Assembly (NCBI GenBank): GCA_001599715.1
Contig: BCHU01000003.1
Span: 1,674,001 to 1,738,000 of the forward strand
Length of the DNA: 64,000 nt
Direction of reading: 5' to 3'
Origin: Phaeotremella fagi
Lineage: Eukaryota > Basidiomycota > Tremellomycetes > Tremellales > Phaeotremellaceae
Part shown: piece after piece, positions 10,036 through 21,405 of the stretch
Position numbering within the stretch: the stretch's first letter is position 1
How the letters are laid out: each line of letters opens with the position of its first letter
Translations under genes and position numbers: made by a program
The notes under the pieces: generated by a model
What the model was told of the DNA's origin: nothing
Database searches by the model: none
What the model saw: the letters and a program-made list of their open reading frames with translations, nothing else

Positions 10036-10491
10036 TCAAACTCGTCTAAATACTGCTGGTTGAGTTGCCTTTTTCCCCTTCCCACCCACACGAGGCTCGT
10101 CGGAATCTGAGGATTCATCATTCTCAGCAGACTCAACAGTACTCTGATCCCAAACCCTTCTCTCCTTCTCCTTCTTCTTCTTCTTCAACACAGAAGGCCA
10201 AATCTGACAATTAAAATCCTGAACACCTTCAATTGGACACTTTCTACTTTTAACCTGTATAGTCGTTGAACCACCAGTACGTGTGACTGAGAGCGTCAGA
10301 GACCATTGATCAAGATTTGTTAGATCAGTTAATTGAGAGGGATCAGTGATTTTGAGACTACTCATGATTGACTCCACTGATTGATCTTGGATTTCGGAAA
10401 CGATATCCCTTTTTTTGTAATAATCTGCTTCGGTTTGTAGACATTGAGCGATGAAATTGCGAAGTCTTGCTTTATTGATGGATGTTGACAT
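10036..10491 (-). CDS. unknown protein with basic C-terminal half, 151 residues
   Basis: Single-exon frame from ATG 10491. The N-terminal half (MSTSINKARLRNFIAQCLQT onward) looks helical. A central part, WSLTLSVTRTGGSTTIQVKS, looks like beta strands. The C-terminal half contains KKKKKEKERR and a Ser/Asp/Glu-rich stretch (AENDESSDSDEP), typical of a nuclear protein. No domain is recognised. It is divergent from the next gene, with 290 bp between the start codons. Confidence 0.6.
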   Translation of the reverse strand: MSTSINKARLRNFIAQCLQTEADYYKKRDIVSEIQDQSVESIMSSLKITDPSQLTDLTNLDQWSLTLSVTRTGGSTTIQVKSRKCPIEGVQDFNCQIWPSVLKKKKKEKERRVWDQSTVESAENDESSDSDEPRVGGKGKKATQPAVFRRV

Positions 10492-10781
10492 TGTGAGATT
10501 TTCAACAGGAATAGTTGGTTATAATTTTGAAAGTATGAAAGTCACTTGACTTACTGTTTTGGAAGCCTTTTTCGAATTAGTTATTATTTCCCTTTTTCAC
10601 CAGACAGGAAGACTTGAAAGGAGTTTTACGTTCTCATAAAGGAGGTATTTTCTAAATCAGTGTGATGTGAGACTTATCAAACCCGATTTCGAATTCAGTT
10701 TCTGCGAAATTACAATAGAGTTTTCCAATATTGATTCTTAAAAACGATCGGGAATCACAACAATCATTCCTTAAATCAATA

Positions 10782-11381
10782 ATGTCTATCTCTCAAGGAC
10801 ACACAACGTTGTACAAGGTAACAGCTAAAGACAGTCTAAACTGGTACAAGGATACAAAATACTTGTCGAAACCAGTAAAAGACATGGGTCAAGATCCAGA
10901 CGAGGCTCAGAAATTCACGCAAACGCTTCAAGGGTCAGGTGTTTTTACTCGTAAATTTGACAAACATGATAAGAACAGTAAAAAAGGTGAGAAATACCAA
11001 TATGTGTTCGAAATTGGTACAGAGTTCGTTCGCACTGTCTTCCCTCTCGCCCAGTCGACCCGACCTGATAGTAGCGATGAAAGTCAAACGCAAAGACGAC
11101 CAGAGAAGAGTAGAGATACTAGATGTAGAGAGGTTCATACGATCGAACCTCCTCATGACGCTGATGAAGAGATGTCCGAGAAGAGGTCCATGTTCATGAA
11201 GGGGGCAGTCGAGTATGTTCCATCAGCTTTCACCCTCCTGTACTGGACCAACCGGGGGATCGGTGCTCATGAATCGGAGATGGAGATCAATAACAAAAAG
11301 AATTCGTCCGAGTGCCCAAATGGTGGCAAGTGTGAAGAGTGTCCCTCGAAGTCTGACGACGCGACAAGGTACGACTGGTGA
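10782..11381 (+). CDS. unknown protein with a Cys cluster near the C-terminus
   Basis: The frame begins MSISQGHTTLYKVTAKDSLN at ATG 10782; an in-frame ATG lies 51 nt upstream, in the leader. The product is about 199 residues. A C-terminal cluster SSECPNGGKCEECPSK could bind a metal. The stop TGA at 11379 lies within TGGTGAG, which also fits a splice donor. Splicing 11380-11430 would add [12 protein letters not shown] and 10 more residues, ending at 11493, but would overlap the HIS6 coding end on the other strand. The unspliced form is therefore listed. No family is recognised. Confidence 0.5.
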   Translation: MSISQGHTTLYKVTAKDSLNWYKDTKYLSKPVKDMGQDPDEAQKFTQTLQGSGVFTRKFDKHDKNSKKGEKYQYVFEIGTEFVRTVFPLAQSTRPDSSDESQTQRRPEKSRDTRCREVHTIEPPHDADEEMSEKRSMFMKGAVEYVPSAFTLLYWTNRGIGAHESEMEINNKKNSSECPNGGKCEECPSKSDDATRYDW

Positions 11382-11459
11382 GAATAAGGTGTGGTTTTGT
11401 TTTGATATATGGATGCATACTAGCTGTAGGCAATTGAGGCTATGTTTGCAGACGATCTG

Positions 11460-12511
11460 CTACAATAGTTCCGAAGCCAATTTAGCCTTCTGATCTAACA
11501 GAACGAGCTCATCGAATTTCACTCCACTTCCGCCAAAAATGTCCAGCGAGCTGAGCAGATCGTGAAGTTAGTGCGAGTACAGAAGTGTGCGAAGTTCACG
11601 TACGATCCAAAAGTGAGATCAACTTTTCCACCGGAAAGACGGTCAACCAGGTCTAAATCTGAGATATCTACGAAGATTAGTGTCATGCAAAAGGTCAAGA
11701 CTCGCCTTTCGCACCGCCAGCGTATGTGCACGGTATAGAAACCCATTCTCCAAGGCCTAAAATACGTCAATCACATACAGTCCTGTTGGAAAGTACCCAC
11801 GTTTCACCAATTCCTCATCTATCCCTTGGCAAAGACCTTCGACATCTGCTGCGTGAATTAAGAGTTCTGAACAGTAGGATTCGATCAAGGCGATACTCTC
11901 TGATACAACTCAGTGACACTCCCAGATACGGACCTACCTGCATTGACCACCATATCTGTCAAAGTCTTCCAACCGTTCATGGCGACAACCCACCCCTCTT
12001 CACGTTTTCTACAACTGACATCCACGACCAGACGTTCCTTTCCAACTTTCGACGAAAGCTCTCTCAATCGTTCCAAGGAGAATTTACCAGATGGAAACAG
12101 AAAACTTGTAATGATGACTTTACTTGCTCCCTTTTCTAACCATTCTACAGCGTTGTCTGATGTGATGCCTCCTCCCACTTGCATCCCGTTTTTCCAAGCT
12201 TGTAAGGCCTCTTCTGCAGCGTCGTCATTCCGTGGACCAAGTTTGATAATATGTCCACCTATCAGGTTGTTTTCTTTATACAGATTGGCATAGAACGAAG
12301 GTGGATTCCTGAGCGTTTGAGCGCTTGTGCAAACATGTATAGAAGAAGCTTACGTTGCAACGAAATTAGTTTTCAACCCCTCCTGGCCACTACTCGAGGA
12401 GCTTCCCGTCAAGTCCAACGTTCCGCCTACTATTTGCTTGACAACACCATCGTGTAGGTCTATACAGGGTCTGAACTGCGATCTCTTTCGTTTTAGGTTG
12501 ATGTTCGACAT
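11460..12511 (-). CDS. HIS6: HIS6, phosphoribosylformimino-AICAR ribotide isomerase
   Basis: This catalyses the fourth step of histidine biosynthesis, the Amadori rearrangement of ProFAR to PRFAR, as a cytosolic TIM barrel. After ATG 12511 the protein reads [20 protein letters not shown] followed by [12 protein letters not shown], the eukaryotic HIS6 N-terminus. Further on are [42 protein letters not shown], and [20 protein letters not shown] followed by LDIFGG and [17 protein letters not shown]. Several short introns interrupt it, the last at about 11550-11605. It is convergent with the unknown gene ending at 11381 and divergent from the IML2-like gene. Confidence 0.92.
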
Positions 12512-12810
12512 GGTATTTTTGGGATTTACAGATCCACATAGGTGTTTTGAGATTTTGGCGGTAAAAGGTGAGAACACGGAGATGAAGGGATCTCCGTGTA
12601 TTTATCGGTCTACGGTCATTGAATGGCGTAGATGTTGAATGAATTGAATGGATTACATAGAATTAAGTACCTAAATATCAAGGACAACTCTTATCATTGG
12701 TCGTATCAATCGACAAGATCGTGAGGTAATATACCTCTACCTGACAAGTCATCGCAAAAGTATCGTATTCTGGATTTGGAAGCAAGACAAAAAGTCACCC
12801 TTGACGCCAA

Positions 12811-15800
12811 AATGTTTCGTAAAGGATCACTATCGAGGAAAAAATCATCAAACGAGGTTCCAGACTTGAACGGATCGAGAGCTGAACGTCCACCCAAATC
12901 AAGAAATGTCAGTGAAGCAAGATCTGAGGTGGAACGCGAGAAAGATGGGAAAGCCAGTCGAAAAATGTCCCTCGGGTCAGTCATTTTGCTAGAGCGCGAT
13001 CCCGATGCTTATGTTTAATACAGGAAGAAATCCAAGAAACGTCTCTCATCCCTGTTTTCTTCTTCTTCACTGTCGTCCTATAACTCTGAAAAAAACGGAT
13101 CCCCACTTCGTACTGCCTCACCAAGCGTCACCACTCCATCATCGGGAGCGTCCACACCAACGAGAGCTCCATCGAACAAATACCCCGGTCTCGAAAAAAG
13201 ACCTCTTGATGTGAACGGTATTTCGGACTCGGTAAACGGCTTGCATCTTGGAACGACAGATGTACCAATCACTGAATCGCCTGAAAGTGCATCTCCGATC
13301 GCCTCTACAATAGTCGCGCCAACCCCAGAAAAACTCAGGCGAGAACGAACTGCCAGTATGTATTCACAATGGGACTACGAAGATGAAGAAAGTTCAGACG
13401 ACGATCAGGCTTTCTTGACGCCATCGGAAGGACTATCAGAAGTTGAAGAGGAGGACGAGGAAGACGAGAAACATAAAAAGTTGACCAATGGGACAGCACC
13501 GACAACCATTTCAAGATCCCTTCCCGCATCATCTGAAACGCGGGTCAGGAAACGCGACGCTTCTAGAAAACCCCCAGCGGCCGTCAATCAAGCGGCGATC
13601 TTGGCAACTGACCTGGAATCTTGTAGGCATGCATTAGAGCTTTTCTTGACGAGTCGGATGAAGGAAGCAGAGGACGTTTGTTTTGATAGAGATCCGGATG
13701 GGAACAGGTTATATCTTCAAAGTGCACATGGTATCATCCAAGGTTTGAAGGTGAGTTGGAATCAATGTACAACACTGACTGATATTAGGGGATGATGACA
13801 TTTGACGCGGATGATTTGGCAGCTGCATTGGAAATCTGTAAAGCAACGTCTCTCACGGCATCGTCAGTTCGTAAACCATCGGGGTCCCTCGTTTCTCGAC
13901 TTGGTGGTTTGGTGGGGTCGTCTCAGTCATTGGCTAGAATCAAATCCATGACAGTGCTTGAGCGACATGCGGAGCTGGTATACGCAGAGACGTCTCTGAT
14001 GAAGGCAATGTTGGCGATTGTTGCGGGAGGTGACTGGATGGGACTCATCAGGGAAGCGTAGGTTCAAAGTAGAGCTTAACTGATGAAAGATTGAACATGC
14101 GTACTGCACATGGGATATATAGATCACTACAGCAGTATCTGGAGGACGCGGATAAACATGGATTTGATGAGGACATTGATATGGATTTCAGATCCGTACG
14201 TCTGATTCATGGATCGAGCTGATATCAAGGGTGTCTTGCTGGGAACCGGTACCAGTTCATTGATGTTGAGCTTACTTCCAGGGAAGGTCTTGAAGGTGGG
14301 TTTCCAGAATGTACAGAGCTGATCGGCAGATTGCAGAGGTATTTGGTTACGCCGGTGATCGAAAGGTGGCGCTGTCAACATTGATGTCAGCAGGAGGTTG
14401 GACCACCAACGAATCATCACCGTCATACGACGAAAGTAACGAAGGAATCAGAAGACCCGTCTGCGACATGATTCTGCTGACTTTTCACTTGGTCATTTCG
14501 GTCCTAATGTGGGTGTAATGATGGAACTCACTGACATACCCTAGGCCAGTTGCAGGAGTTGACATACCGTTGGCTAGAAACATTTTGGCCTACAACATGA
14601 AACGGTTCGTCGCGTCGTCTTTAGTACTCTGACACCACCTAGTTATCCGGATGGGATTTTTTTCCTCTATTTCCAAGCTCGACTCCATACAACACAATGT
14701 GAACCGGAATTGGCGAACAGTATGTAGACTGGTAAACATGGCCTGACACTTTAGAATCTCTGCAAAGAGCTCTCGACCTCAAGCTAGAGTATATTCAAGT
14801 AAGTAAATTACCCATTCCATCGGATTCAGGCTGACGCCTCTGTAGCTGCAACACATGTGTCTCGTGAGTATGCGATTCAGCGTTAGCTTATGACAGTGGG
14901 ATTACGCTTGCAATTACCTCATGCTGTCTCAATGGAAGGCGGCATATAGCTGTTTCGACATTTTACGCCATGAATCAAACTGGAGTCGAGCGGTTTACAC
15001 CTAGTGGGTTTTAACATTGTCGTGTCACTAACTATCTAGTTCGTCCGCAGCATGTCTCACGGAAATGTCAGAAGATGGTGACCCTGCAGCTGATTTGGCG
15101 CAAGTCGAGAAATTGATGAAAGCGATTCCGTCTTTGACAAAGAAGTTGGCTGGGAAATCGTTACCAATTGAGGTAAGTAGACGATCGTAAGGCTTTGGCA
15201 ACTGTTAAACAAAGGTATAGAAATTTGTTTCCCGTAAAGGTCGTAAATTCCAATCTCAAGGAGACAAACTATTTTTACCAGCCGTAGAATTGGCATACGT
15301 GTTTGGTAGTCTTTCGCATTCACCACGCCGCTGTCTGTTGGGCGGAACTTTGCCTAGGATTGATAGAATGTTGGCAAAGCTGGAGAAATCAACGCCTGAG
15401 ACGTATATCAATGGTACCGAGTATTGGGACGGTGAGTCTTGATGTGAGAGACATACCTAATGCTTAGACTACTGCCTTGGACACTTCTTACGAGGTGTTG
15501 TTCAAACAGTCGCGAGGTATCAACCACCCGAGGCGGCAGAGACTGCTTCTATACACACACCTGGAGAACCAAGTGACGACGAAATTGACAGATCTGCCGA
15601 AGCAGATTTCAAAGCTTGTCTCAAACACGCACCGGATGTTCGAGTGAGTTGACCAGTGTTCTCGTGGAGAGCAACTTACTGAAACGGACCTTAGCTCGAT
15701 CATTGGATAATCTACCACTGCCATTATGAATTGGGTAAACTGTACGCCAGGAGAGGTGACAGTGTCAATGCTAGAAAGAATTTCGACGTGGTCATGTCAG

Positions 15801-15966
15801 GTAAGTCTAGTTATCTGAAGACAATGGAAACGACTAAACGGCCCTAGGAAAACTACCTGAACACAATCCGTATGCTGCCAACATCAAAGGAAAGTATTCT
15901 TTAGAAGGAGCTTTGATGTTGAAAACACACGCGGCTTTGCAAACTTTGAAGGAGGGTTCGGGTTAA
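12811..15966 (+). CDS. IML2/TTC39-family outer-membrane TPR protein
   Basis: The family (IML2 in yeast, TTC39 in animals) consists of alpha-helical TPR-like proteins; yeast Iml2 is linked to inclusion-body clearance through lipid droplets. The first ~200 residues are Ser-rich and disordered, with an acidic block (EDEESSDDDQ, EVEEEDEEDEKHKK). The family domain starts near ILATDLESCRHALELFLTSR and includes RLYLQSAHGIIQGLKGMM, SLARIKSMTVLERHAELVYA, ETSLMKAMLAIV, and LLGTGTSSLMLSLLPGKVLK. Later exons encode the helical repeats. At least ten introns of 40-60 nt are present, and the stop is TAA 15966. Boundaries in the 14.1-15.8 kb part are approximate. Confidence 0.82.
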
Positions 15967-16431
15967 AATGAGAACAATGAGTGAATATGATTAGGAAAGG
16001 ATACGTGTCTTTATCTGCGGGGGTTTCTGATTGATGTAGTTTGGTTATACCGTACAATCTTTGGCTATTATGATGCATATAAAACAATCACGCGACTTCT
16101 ACACTACACTGATCAAGCCAAGCTTATGAATAGGTTCATGGAGATGCCTCGTACACGGTGCTGTCTTCAGTTGAAGCTCACTCGTGAACAAAGAGGTCTC
16201 TTCTTCAAAAATCTACCTCTTCGCCGGTATTATCACACGAGCCTGGGGTGTATTCCCAATATAAAGACGAAACCAGAGCTGTGAACAAGCTGTGACCACC
16301 TTCACAGGTCCGGATGTAGGCGTATACGGTTTTGCAACCCGGTCCGTCCGGTCACTCAGATTACCGACGCCGGATGCATATAAATAGAGTCCACATGTTG
16401 CAATTATTGTTCGTCCGACCATTTTACAAAG
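15967..16431. other. promoter region of the PhyH-type dioxygenase gene
   Basis: Contains CGG-type half-sites close to the start: GGTCCGGATG near 16308, CCGGTCCGTCCGG near 16340-16352 and GCCGGATGC near 16370, followed by a TATA box. Such CCG/CGG pairs resemble Zn2Cys6 factor sites; this is inference. Confidence 0.5.
16379..16386 (+). promoter_or_regulatory. TATA box of the PhyH-type gene
   Basis: TATAAATA lies 46 bp before ATG 16432, a normal distance if the leader is short. It suggests a regulated promoter. Confidence 0.6.
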
Positions 16432-17770
16432 ATGCCTTACGAATACAAGTATCTAACACCAGAACAACGTCAACATTTCGTTGAACATGGTTGGATAAAG
16501 ATTGAGAACGCTATCGAGCCCAAATTCATCGATGCCTGGATGAAAGATTTGTGGGTGAGATTGGGATGGGATGAGAAAGATCCAGTACGTATGCCTTGGT
16601 ATGCAAGACGAAACGCTTACTTGATAACAGGAAACATGGGATGCAGAGTATTTGAAAATGCCTAGACATCGAGAAGTTCCTGTACAGGAGTTCTGTCCCA
16701 ATGCCTGGAAAGCCATGAGTGAGTCTGTTTCGCCAAAGTCGTACCCACTTCTGACGCCATGTTAGTTGACCTCGTCGGCGGCGAAGACAGAATCGATCCT
16801 GTTCGTGAAAGATATCATGGAGATCAATTCATCATCAACTTTGGTAGTGAATACTGGGACACTGTAAGTTGATTTTACTCTTCCCGGGTCTAAACTGACC
16901 TACCGAAGCATGAACAAACTCCTGAAGCCTCACCAGGGTGGCATCACGACAACGATTGGTATAGACAATTCCTAGATTCATCAGGAAATGCCCTTACCAT
17001 TGTAAGTTTTGGCCCTTTGTTCTGATCTCCTTTGTCTGACGAATATTAGATCCATTGCTTCACCGACATCCCACCTCGAGGTGGAGGTACTTATCTCTGT
17101 GAAGACGGTATCAAACAACTTTGTGATACCTTCTACGCGCATCCTGAAGGAATTGATCCTCCCAATTCTTGGGTCTACGAGGGCATGGGAAAAAAGTGCA
17201 AGAAATTCACCCAAGTCGTAGCCAAGAAAGGGGACACCTTCCTTACGCATGGTCTTTTGGTGAGTGTTTTCGGTATGCCTTTGACGATGCTGATCCCGTC
17301 GTAGCCCCATTCCAGTGCCCAAAATCACCTCCGCTACGCTAGAGTGATCACGAATCCCCATTGTAACATGAAAGATCCATGGAATCTCAATCGACCGGAT
17401 GGTGATTATGTAAGCTTCTGCATGTCAACAGAGCTAACTTCAGTCTCTCTGTGAACAAGTCATTCTTCGTGCCCTCGGTCGGGAGTCCATTCCAGAGTAC
17501 ATTCCCACCAGACCAAGACAAGTTTACTACCCTTGGACCGCAGCATTCAAACGATCTAGGGTTCCAGAAGAATTGGAAAGAATGGTAGCTCACGCCAAAA
17601 GTCAAGGTCTAGGTCCAGAAAGCGTTGACAGTGTTTACCTTCGTGGTCCGGAAGCGATTAAGGAACACGAAAGGAGAAATGGTTATGACAAAGAGGACGG
17701 ACCTGCTGTCAAGGTTGTTACTAGTGATGGAACCAAGATGAAGTCTCAGATTCCTGCACGCGCTCCTTAA
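16432..17770 (+). CDS. PhyH-family Fe(II)/2-oxoglutarate dioxygenase
   Basis: The spliced protein starts MPYEYKYLTPEQRQHFVEHG (typical PhyH helix: elongation, WIKIENAI). It contains the iron-binding HxD within SPGWHHDNDWYRQF, the strand IHCFTDIPPRGGGTYLCEDG, and the distal His and 2OG-binding Arg within THGLLPHSSAQNHLRYARVI. The C-terminal 70 residues are charged. Five introns of about 45-55 nt are read. Members oxidise small molecules (phytanoyl-CoA, betaines, sulfonates, toxins); the substrate cannot be told here. Its neighbours on the same strand are an MFS permease and a sulfatase, so it may act in catabolism of an imported compound. No mitochondrial or peroxisomal signal is evident. Confidence 0.85.
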
Positions 17771-18158
17771 TGGAGGGTGATATGTTTGTTGTAGCATCAT
17801 GTTTGATTTTATGCTAAATCTATTTTTCCTTATGCAATTTTTAACGCCCTCCAGCTCCTGAAGATGCGTTGTTGAGCGAATGATTTTGAGATTGCGGTAT
17901 CAGCTTTGTAAATGATTGCTCCAATAACGTATCCAAATTCGCCACGGCACTCATTGCACACCGCCACTTTCTACAGTGGAAGTTGGTATTCAGGAGTCTA
18001 TACATATTTACAAACTACATTCTGCTCCCCTTTTCTACAATGAGGCACTAGCTTGACCTCTGCGAAAACGAGATCTAACGGAAGAAAGGGAAAATGCATC
18101 CCAAGGAATTCTGATTTCCTCGCCACCTCTCATGATTTTGACTTTTCTTGATGATCTA
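17771..18158. other. intergenic region between convergent genes
   Basis: About 390 bp separating two 3' ends. AT-rich; no ORF, RNA gene or repeat recognised. Confidence 0.4.
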
Positions 18159-18708
18159 TCAAAATTGGGCCGTTAAACCAGTGAACGTCAACCTGATTTG
18201 ACTGATTTGACGGTGTGGGCACGAAATGTCGTTGCATTTGAAGTTCTCAAAATTATCAGCAAATGACTTGGCAGCTCGAGCGATTGATACGACGATTTTC
18301 TCTTCTCCGTCACCTGCATCAACAACTGGAAATTGATAACCAGAAAAGTTGATGTCGTGATGGCGGTAACAAGAGCCTTCGATGTGTTCTCCCTTGATAT
18401 GAATAACGAAATTGCTGAACTCGTGATTTTGTCCGTTGCAACTAGCGACATCTCGCTATAAGTAGGTATTCAGCACCACAGGTCAAACAAGTTTCAAGAA
18501 AACTTACACAAGCATAGCTTAGATTATCGTTCCCGACGAGCTCTCTAGGAGTTGAGAGACACTGCTCGTATGAGAAGTTGGTGGAATCCTTGTAGGTTGT
18601 AGGAGCATGATCAGTTTCTCTGGAGCCAATACCGTATTGATCAAGATTTTGAGCTAAAAGATTGTTGTAGTTATGAGAACAAGTTCTTTGGTAGTGTATG
18701 CTGTTCAT
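18159..18708 (-). CDS. unknown cysteine-containing protein
   Basis: ATG 18708 opens MNSIHYQRTCSHNYNNLLAQ. A GTAAGT intron (about 18454-18506) after LSYAC joins to RDVASCNGQNHEFSNFVIHI and continues through HIEGSCYRHHDINFSGYQFP, IVVSIARAAKSFADNFENFK and CNDISCPHRQ to TGA at 18159-18161. The product is about 180 residues with seven to eight cysteines and no signal peptide. The regular Cys and the CYRHHD segment suggest a folded metal- or disulfide-containing protein. No family is recognised. It sits between the dioxygenase and the permease on the opposite strand. Confidence 0.5.
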
Positions 18709-19172
18709 TTTGGAGGATAAACACTAGGGATGGAGTCAAACTGGTCGACTCGAGGTAAAGATCATCTTATCAAAACCGGCCTTCTGTGGAAGACCCATCC
18801 AGGCGTTACCAAAAATGAGTATCCATAAGCAGTTGGGTAGCCTTCTTCCGAGTGAATCTGACTTGCAATCACAAAAGCAGATCTGTTTATACGAATTCTA
18901 CTTGATGAATGGATGACTCACCGATAAATGGCCGTTGGCACATAGACATTTCGGCATTGGATCCACTTCGCACGCCATGTGCGACCAAAATAGAGTTGTG
19001 ATCGAAAAGAACGCAATCACGGTAAAAGTTTCCACCGTTATCTGGAATACTGATTCTTCGTGATTTTTCGTCATCACATGACCAAGGTCACTAAGACCAC
19101 ATATATACGAATGTTTTCAGATGTATTTCAATCCAAGGAAACATCGAACTTGCCCCACACTCTTTCACAAAA
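18709..19172. other. divergent promoter region upstream of the MFS permease
   Basis: 464 bp between the divergent starts of the Cys-containing gene and the permease. The only clear element is the TATA-like run at 19101. Confidence 0.45.
19101..19107 (+). promoter_or_regulatory. TATA-like element of the MFS permease
   Basis: ATATATA, 66 bp upstream of ATG 19173, in the expected place for a TATA box. Confidence 0.4.
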
Positions 19173-20890
19173 ATGGCTACACTTGAAATTGAACCTGCCT
19201 ACGAAGTGGCGGATAAAACCGAAACTCAACCTGAAGACTTGAAAAAGGATGTGAATCTGCTTATGCGATCACCATTCGAAGATTTTGGTGTATTGAAAAC
19301 AGTCAAGGTCTTCAAGAAAGCTGTTCTCATTGGTGCGATCGCAGCATTTGGTACTGCATTCGATGGTTATCAAATTTCGATTACAGGAACGATCATCGCC
19401 AATGCGGGGTTTATCAAACAATTCGGTACAGCTCATTCAGCTGCTGGTGCGTTAATTCTTGATGCCAACGTGCTGGCTGTTTGGGGTGGAATACAGAGTC
19501 TGGGTCAAGGTCTTGGTATGCTTCTCATGCATTTCATCGCGGACTCTTTCGGACGTAAAAAGGCCTTTTTCGTGGTTTGGATAACTTTGTTCATCGGGGT
19601 TTGTTGTGAAAGTTTTGGTAAAACTTGGCAAGTTTGGTTGGTCGCTAAACTCTTTTCTGGATTTGCAGTTGGATCAATTCAGTTTATGAACGTGAGTGGT
19701 GTTCTCTTTTAATTGGGCAATCCTGATGAAATCTTCGATTTCAGGGGATGTACGTGGCAGAGATCGCGCCTTCAAGAATTAGAGGTTTCTTGATTACTTC
19801 TTGTTTTATCTGGTATAACATGGGACAATTATTCGCGACAATCGCTTTGAAAGTACTCAACGACACCCTACCCAACAATTATCTAGACGCTATCTACACA
19901 GAATGGGCGATGGTGGTCATTTTACTGGCAATTTACATCTACATTCCCGAATCACCTTACTGGTGCGCCACCAAAGGTCTTCACGAAAAAGGCGAAGCAA
20001 TCGTGAATCGAATCAACGGTGGAATTGAAGGTTTCTCCTCAAGTTACCATTACGAGATCATTCGTCGTACAGTTGAGGACGAGAAGCTGCCGACCAACAC
20101 CGATGGTTCCACCAAAGGCTGGTTCACAACTAACGTCCTTGAACTGAAAGAAATCTTTGTTGGGGTCAACGGACTTCGTACTTTGATCGCTTTCATGCCC
20201 AGTGGTGTCCAACAAATCGGAGGTTTGGCAGTGTTATCAAGTTACTCGAGTTACTTTGCTCAGGTTGCTGGATTCGCCGATCCATTCCTTTACTCGCTTC
20301 TGCTTGCTCTTTCAGGTTTGGTCATCGTTGTTGTTTCGGCTTTCATTACCGACAAAACTGGTCGTCGAAGTTTGTTCCTCACTTATGTTACTGCGACATG
20401 GGTAATGTGTATGGTGATTGGTGGAATGGGTCTGATTCCAAATCCAACCCACGCCACGAATTCGCTCGTCCTTTTCTTTTCTCTAATCTGGAGAATGACA
20501 TCAACCTCAATCGGTACACTTCACTGGTCCTACGCAGCCGAAGCTTCAAACAGTCGACTTCGAGCCAAGACAGCAGGTGTAGCTTCCGCAGGTGGTGTCA
20601 TAATAGGAATTATTTTCAGCACATCGGTTCCCTACATGCTGAACGTGAACTACGCCAACTGGGGTTTACGAACATGTTTCTTCTTCGCTGGAATTTCGAC
20701 ACCAGTCGTTGTGGCATGTTTCTTCCTTATGCCCGATACTTCTAACAGGACTCCTGCAGAGTTGAACGAAATGTTTGAGAAGAAGATCAAACCCTGGAAG
20801 TTTAGAAGTTATGTCACTGATGCTCAGAAGGCTTTGGCGGAGCGCAAAGAAATCACTGGAGAGACTGATCCATCCAAATTACAATATTAA
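19173..20890 (+). CDS. MFS sugar-porter-family permease
   Basis: About 550 residues, two exons (intron 19692-19744). The 12-helix sugar-porter pattern is clear: FGTAFDGYQISITGTIIANA (TM1 with the GYD/E-like position), DSFGRKKAFFVVW (loop 2-3 motif), YVAEIAPSRIRGFLITSCFI, IPESPYWCATKGLHEKGEA (PESP-W motif after TM6), FITDKTGRRSLFLTYVT (loop 8-9) and SYAAEASNSRLRAKTAGVAS. The N-terminal 45 residues are hydrophilic and cytosolic. It resembles fungal alpha-glucoside/general hexoside permeases, but the sulfatase and dioxygenase neighbours suggest that a different organic solute is possible. A second, diverged family member lies at 55.2-57.0 kb. Confidence 0.93.
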
Positions 20891-21405
20891 GGAGGGTTAT
20901 GAGAAGGGGCGAGGCTGAGAATGGAGATCGAATGTCTGGAGACTTTGAAATTTATGAGTATTTATATAGAAGTATGTAAATTACCATTATGTATGTAAAA
21001 ATGAGCGAGACCACGGTGAAAAATGCACGCACCAATTCTTTAACGAAACGGCGACCCTCCCTCAAGAACGAAAGATAGTCTCTCTGTCAATCACATCATG
21101 CACATCTCGTATGCTCCCACTGTCTAGCTACCATGTCAGTTGACCTACTGTAAGTATTATACATTCGTTATGATTGCTATCGCAATTCGAGATTACATCA
21201 CGAATTTGTTTATAATCTCGAATTGTTCAAAAGTGCATTGTTCAATACAAGCCGACCCGGTGTTGTCCGTCTGCGGTCCGTTGGTCATTTTGAAATTCGT
21301 CAATCATCGCAACAACATCGAGCCGAAGTGGGTTGTACCTACTTTAATTTAAATCAAAGTGAGCTGTTTGATTGTTTCTTGATATTTCACAACATCTTCA
21401 ACAAC
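20891..21405. other. intergenic region, promoter of the sulfatase
   Basis: 515 bp. The frame of the sulfatase stays open upstream to 21223, but only via a non-canonical start; ATG 21406 follows a typical leader. A CGG-rich patch (GTCTGCGGTCCGTTGG near 21266-21283) could be a factor site. The inverted AT segment TCGAGATTAC / ATAATCTCGA around 21187-21222 could form a weak hairpin. Confidence 0.4.
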
